From the NCBI RefSeq assembly GCF_000191045.1, contig NC_015185.1:1246501-1310500 (forward strand): 64,000 nucleotides of DNA, read 5' to 3'. This DNA comes from Desulfurobacterium thermolithotrophum DSM 11699 (lineage in GTDB: Bacteria > Aquificota > Aquificia > Desulfurobacteriales > Desulfurobacteriaceae). The notes under the pieces are model-generated. The model ran no database searches, was not told where the DNA came from, and saw nothing but the letters and a program-made list of their open reading frames with translations. Within the stretch, counting starts at the first letter, position 1; every line of letters begins with the position of its first letter. The position numbers and the translations under genes were made by a program. Shown in pieces: positions 61,209 to 64,000 of the stretch.

Positions 61209-64000
61209 ATGGCAATGACCACAACTCAAGTATCCCAGCTTTATGTAACGCTTTTAGGAAGAGCATCTGAGGGGGAAGGAAACCAGTACTGGGCAACAAA
61301 CTACGATGACCAGTTTGAAGCAGCCAAGGTAATGCTCACACTTGACGTAGTCAAGGAGTACTTTGGAGACGCTTGGAACGACAACAAAGCATTCATTGAA
61401 GCTATCTACCAGAACACTCTCGGAAAAGACCCAGCTCAAGACCAAGATGGTGTTAACTACTGGCTCAATGAGCTAAACACATATCTTGAGCAGGGAATGT
61501 CCCTTGAAGAAGCAAGAGCTAAGGTAGTAGTAAACCTCATCAACGCAATTTCTCAGTACGAAAACAGCGACGACCCTGTTGCTAAAGCTGCTGCACTCCA
61601 GTTTAAGAACAAAGTAGCAGTATCAGACTACGTAGCAGAGAAGGTAACAGGAGTAACATCTGATGAAGTACTTGCTAACATCCAGTATTTCAAGGATGTA
61701 ATTGCGAACGTAACAGACGATCCAACAACAGTAGAAGCAGCTAAACAAAAAGTAGATACAGACCTTGCAGTTAAGAATGTATCCCTTACAATGGGAGCTG
61801 ATGATGTAAAAGGAAGCGTATTTAGCGACACATTCAAGGCAGACCTTTTAACTATTAACGACGGAGACAAGATAGTAGATCCAAGCACAACAGACAGCGA
61901 TACATTAAGCGCAACAATAAATGCGAACGTTACAAACAACGTAACAATAACAAACGTTGAGAACATAGTAGTTACATCTTATGGTAACAACTCTATAGAT
62001 ATGGAAAACATCACAGGAGTTAAGTCCTTTGTATCTAAGGATTCAACAGGAACAATTACCCTTAACAACATAGCATCTGCAGATATGGCTATAGGATTTG
62101 AAGGAGAATCAGTAAACAATATTGATGCAAACTACAAAGCTGGAGCTTTAAGCGATACAAATGACACATTAACAGTTAACCTTAACTCTGCAAAGGATGT
62201 AAACCTCACAGTAGATGCAGGTTTTGAAGCTGCGAAGATAAACGCTACAGGAACAGGCAACACTCTATCTGTATTCACAGTTCCTGGAATAGCGTCTTTA
62301 GAAATAGCAGGAGATGGAGACATAACCGTAGCTGACAATCAACTTGATGGAATTAAGACAATTTCTATAAGCAACACAGCAGGTGTAGAGCTTGGAGCAA
62401 TTAGTGGAGTAGAAACAATCTCCATAGACAGCCCAGCATCTGTAAAACTTGGAGCGATTACAGGAATAAAGACACTAACAGCTACATCCAATACAGGTGG
62501 AGTAGTAGCAAAAACACTTGACAGTGCAGGTTATGCATCAGATGTAATAACAGGAAATAGCGCGGGAACAACCATTTTACTTGGAAGCGGTAATGACAAC
62601 CTTCAGTTTGTAGATGGAGCAAATGCAGGAGAGTCCAACATTATCAAGCTTGGAGCTGGAGACGATAAGTTAGTTGTAACAACAAATAACGGTTACACTT
62701 ATGTATTTGGAGAAGATGGTAACGACGATGTAGTTATTAATGCCATTGACACAAATGACTTAGTAGACCTTGGAGCCGGTACTGATACTTTAACACTTGA
62801 CAATACAAATGCTTCAACAGCAGTATTAAGAGGAGTAGAGAACTTAGTGATTAAGGCACGAGACAATGGTCAGGCTGTAACTATTAACGCAGCTGATTCT
62901 GCTTTAAATGTAACTGCTATTGCTGAGGCAGATGGTGCAGATGTAGATGTTGAGAACCTCACAGCAGGCTCAACAGTAACAGTTAATGCAGCTGAAGGTA
63001 CAACAAATAGTGTAGATGCTTTAAAAGTCACATACAAAGACGTAGAAGACAGCACTACAATCAAAGTGAATACTGCTGTAACAGCTACAGCAAACACAAG
63101 TGATATGACAATAGAAAATGTGAAAAACCTTACTCTTGAATTCGCTAAGGCTGTTGACTTGAAGACTTTGGGTGCTGATTTAGTTCTAAATGACAAGGTT
63201 GAAAGCCTGACAATTAAGGCTTCTGACGATGTTAAGTTCAATGCGATTACAGATAAAGGAACAGCAGGGTTAAAGACAATCACAGTGACAGGAAGCAAAG
63301 TCGTTGATCTTGGAGATATTACAAATGAAGATGTACTTACATCTCTTTCTGCGACAGCGACAGATGCTTTAACTGTGGGAGATATTAAGACAGCGGATAA
63401 ATTGACAAGCCTTAGCTTAACAGGTAAATCCGTTACACTTGGAGAGGTAGGTAATAACAATTTAGGAACTAATGATGGATCTATCTCAAATGGAGCGGAT
63501 AACCTTGAAAAGGTAGTAATTACTGCGAATGATGGAGATGTGACTCTTAAGCCGAATGCGGATAATGATGCGGCAATAGCAGTGGATAAAGGTGGTACTA
63601 TTGAAATAAAGGCTGATGCCGGTAGCATCCTTGTGAACGATACTAATGAAGAAAATGGAGCAGTTCTTTTAAGTGCTGGAGATACAGACGGAATTACTGT
63701 TAAACTCTCTGCTAAGAATTACATAGGTGCCGACAGTGATAGCGGTCCTGCAACTTTAGGATCTATAACTGTTGAGAACACAGCGGGAGACATTACAGCT
63801 GAAATTTCAGGAAGTGCGGAAGCAAAAGTTAACTTTGCAGCAGGTGATTTAGCAGATGCCACTGTAAAAGGGGTGGTAAACCTAACAGCAACAAATACTG
63901 GAGGACTTACTTCAACAATTACTCTTGACGCAGCTACAGACGATGGTTCAACATCTACGATTAGCCTTGGTAATGCAGACAGTGGAAAGGTAAATGATGT
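61209..64000 (+). CDS. Giant DUF4214 / RTX-like surface (S-layer candidate) protein, 5' part
   Basis: 930 codons visible, no stop before the window end. The N-terminus (MAMTTTQVSQLYVTLLGRAS) has no signal peptide and carries DUF4214 repeats (IYQNTLGKDPAQDQDGVNYW). Then long stretches of beta-type Thr/Asn/Asp/Val-rich repeats, with RTX-like calcium loops at about 459-530 (GSGNDNLQF, GAGDDKLVV, GEDGNDDVV, GAGTDTLTL). This resembles S-layer proteins such as Caulobacter RsaA, exported by type I secretion through a C-terminal signal that would lie outside the window. SD AAGGAGG. It lies beside glycan genes. Confidence 0.75.
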   Translation, partial: MAMTTTQVSQLYVTLLGRASEGEGNQYWATNYDDQFEAAKVMLTLDVVKEYFGDAWNDNKAFIEAIYQNTLGKDPAQDQDGVNYWLNELNTYLEQGMSLEEARAKVVVNLINAISQYENSDDPVAKAAALQFKNKVAVSDYVAEKVTGVTSDEVLANIQYFKDVIANVTDDPTTVEAAKQKVDTDLAVKNVSLTMGADDVKGSVFSDTFKADLLTINDGDKIVDPSTTDSDTLSATINANVTNNVTITNVENIVVTSYGNNSIDMENITGVKSFVSKDSTGTITLNNIASADMAIGFEGESVNNIDANYKAGALSDTNDTLTVNLNSAKDVNLTVDAGFEAAKINATGTGNTLSVFTVPGIASLEIAGDGDITVADNQLDGIKTISISNTAGVELGAISGVETISIDSPASVKLGAITGIKTLTATSNTGGVVAKTLDSAGYASDVITGNSAGTTILLGSGNDNLQFVDGANAGESNIIKLGAGDDKLVVTTNNGYTYVFGEDGNDDVVINAIDTNDLVDLGAGTDTLTLDNTNASTAVLRGVENLVIKARDNGQAVTINAADSALNVTAIAEADGADVDVENLTAGSTVTVNAAEGTTNSVDALKVTYKDVEDSTTIKVNTAVTATANTSDMTIENVKNLTLEFAKAVDLKTLGADLVLNDKVESLTIKASDDVKFNAITDKGTAGLKTITVTGSKVVDLGDITNEDVLTSLSATATDALTVGDIKTADKLTSLSLTGKSVTLGEVGNNNLGTNDGSISNGADNLEKVVITANDGDVTLKPNADNDAAIAVDKGGTIEIKADAGSILVNDTNEENGAVLLSAGDTDGITVKLSAKNYIGADSDSGPATLGSITVENTAGDITAEISGSAEAKVNFAAGDLADATVKGVVNLTATNTGGLTSTITLDAATDDGSTSTISLGNADSGKVND

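Noticed and set aside
61254-63628. Several open frames on the minus strand under the large surface protein gene
   Set aside because: They are compositional shadows of Thr/Asn/Val-rich codons of the plus-strand gene, lack SD sites and resemble no family.

Overview
The window reads as a chromosomal segment of an AT-rich, thermophilic, flagellated, Gram-negative bacterium. Gene content and order (short gaps, many 1-8 nt overlaps, separate ResB and CcsA cytochrome c assembly proteins, an aminodeoxyfutalosine-deaminase-like amidohydrolase, an N-terminally extended RecG) point to the Aquificota, most likely Desulfurobacteriaceae. This placement is inference; no 16S rRNA gene is present.

Layout. 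1-9.2 kb: 3' part of uvrA, a truncated diguanylate-cyclase remnant, a macro-domain protein, rsmE, clpC and a lolD-like ATPase on the minus strand, then a CCA-adding-type enzyme and an amidohydrolase. 9.3-17 kb: resB-ccsA, a YihY membrane protein, panC, yjbQ, the RNase P RNA gene, a thiamine-binding-type protein and recG. 17-20.6 kb: a TPR lipoprotein and a small membrane protein, separated by an IS110-family element whose 5' non-coding end has the position and folding expected of a bridge RNA. 20.7-26.5 kb (minus): rplT, rpmI, infC (AUU start), thrS, ftsI and an ftsL-like gene. A 330-bp GC-rich, strongly folding insert between infC and rpmI looks like an IS200/IS605 right end / omega RNA without a tnpB gene. 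26.5-31 kb: tRNA-Arg(CCG), purF, purC, trpS, ribD.

31-42 kb: a flagellin modification and filament island: methyltransferase, several family 2 glycosyltransferases (two of them apparently one gene split at a T7 tract), a sulfotransferase-like protein, then flagellin behind a good sigma-28 promoter, flaG, fliD, fliS, a small orphan and bioD. 42-51.9 kb: trkH-trkA, murJ, lgt, ilvE, a second IS605-type right-end remnant, a vapBC-like toxin-antitoxin pair, a RACo-like iron-sulfur/ASKHA protein with a DUF4911 protein, and aroC.

51.9-64 kb: a surface polysaccharide / S-layer island: GT4 glycosyltransferase, an IS element with a 10-bp target duplication, gmd, a DUF4214-coiled-coil-methyltransferase, a 1130-residue triple glycosyltransferase, an acyltransferase, and the start of a very large DUF4214 / RTX-like surface protein that runs off the window. 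The DUF4214 module shared by the methyltransferase and the large surface protein suggests that enzyme and substrate belong to one system.

Unusual expression signals recur. Three genes without a Shine-Dalgarno site (the CCA-adding-type gene, yihY, murJ) each have TATAAT exactly 7 nt before ATG, the geometry of leaderless mRNAs.
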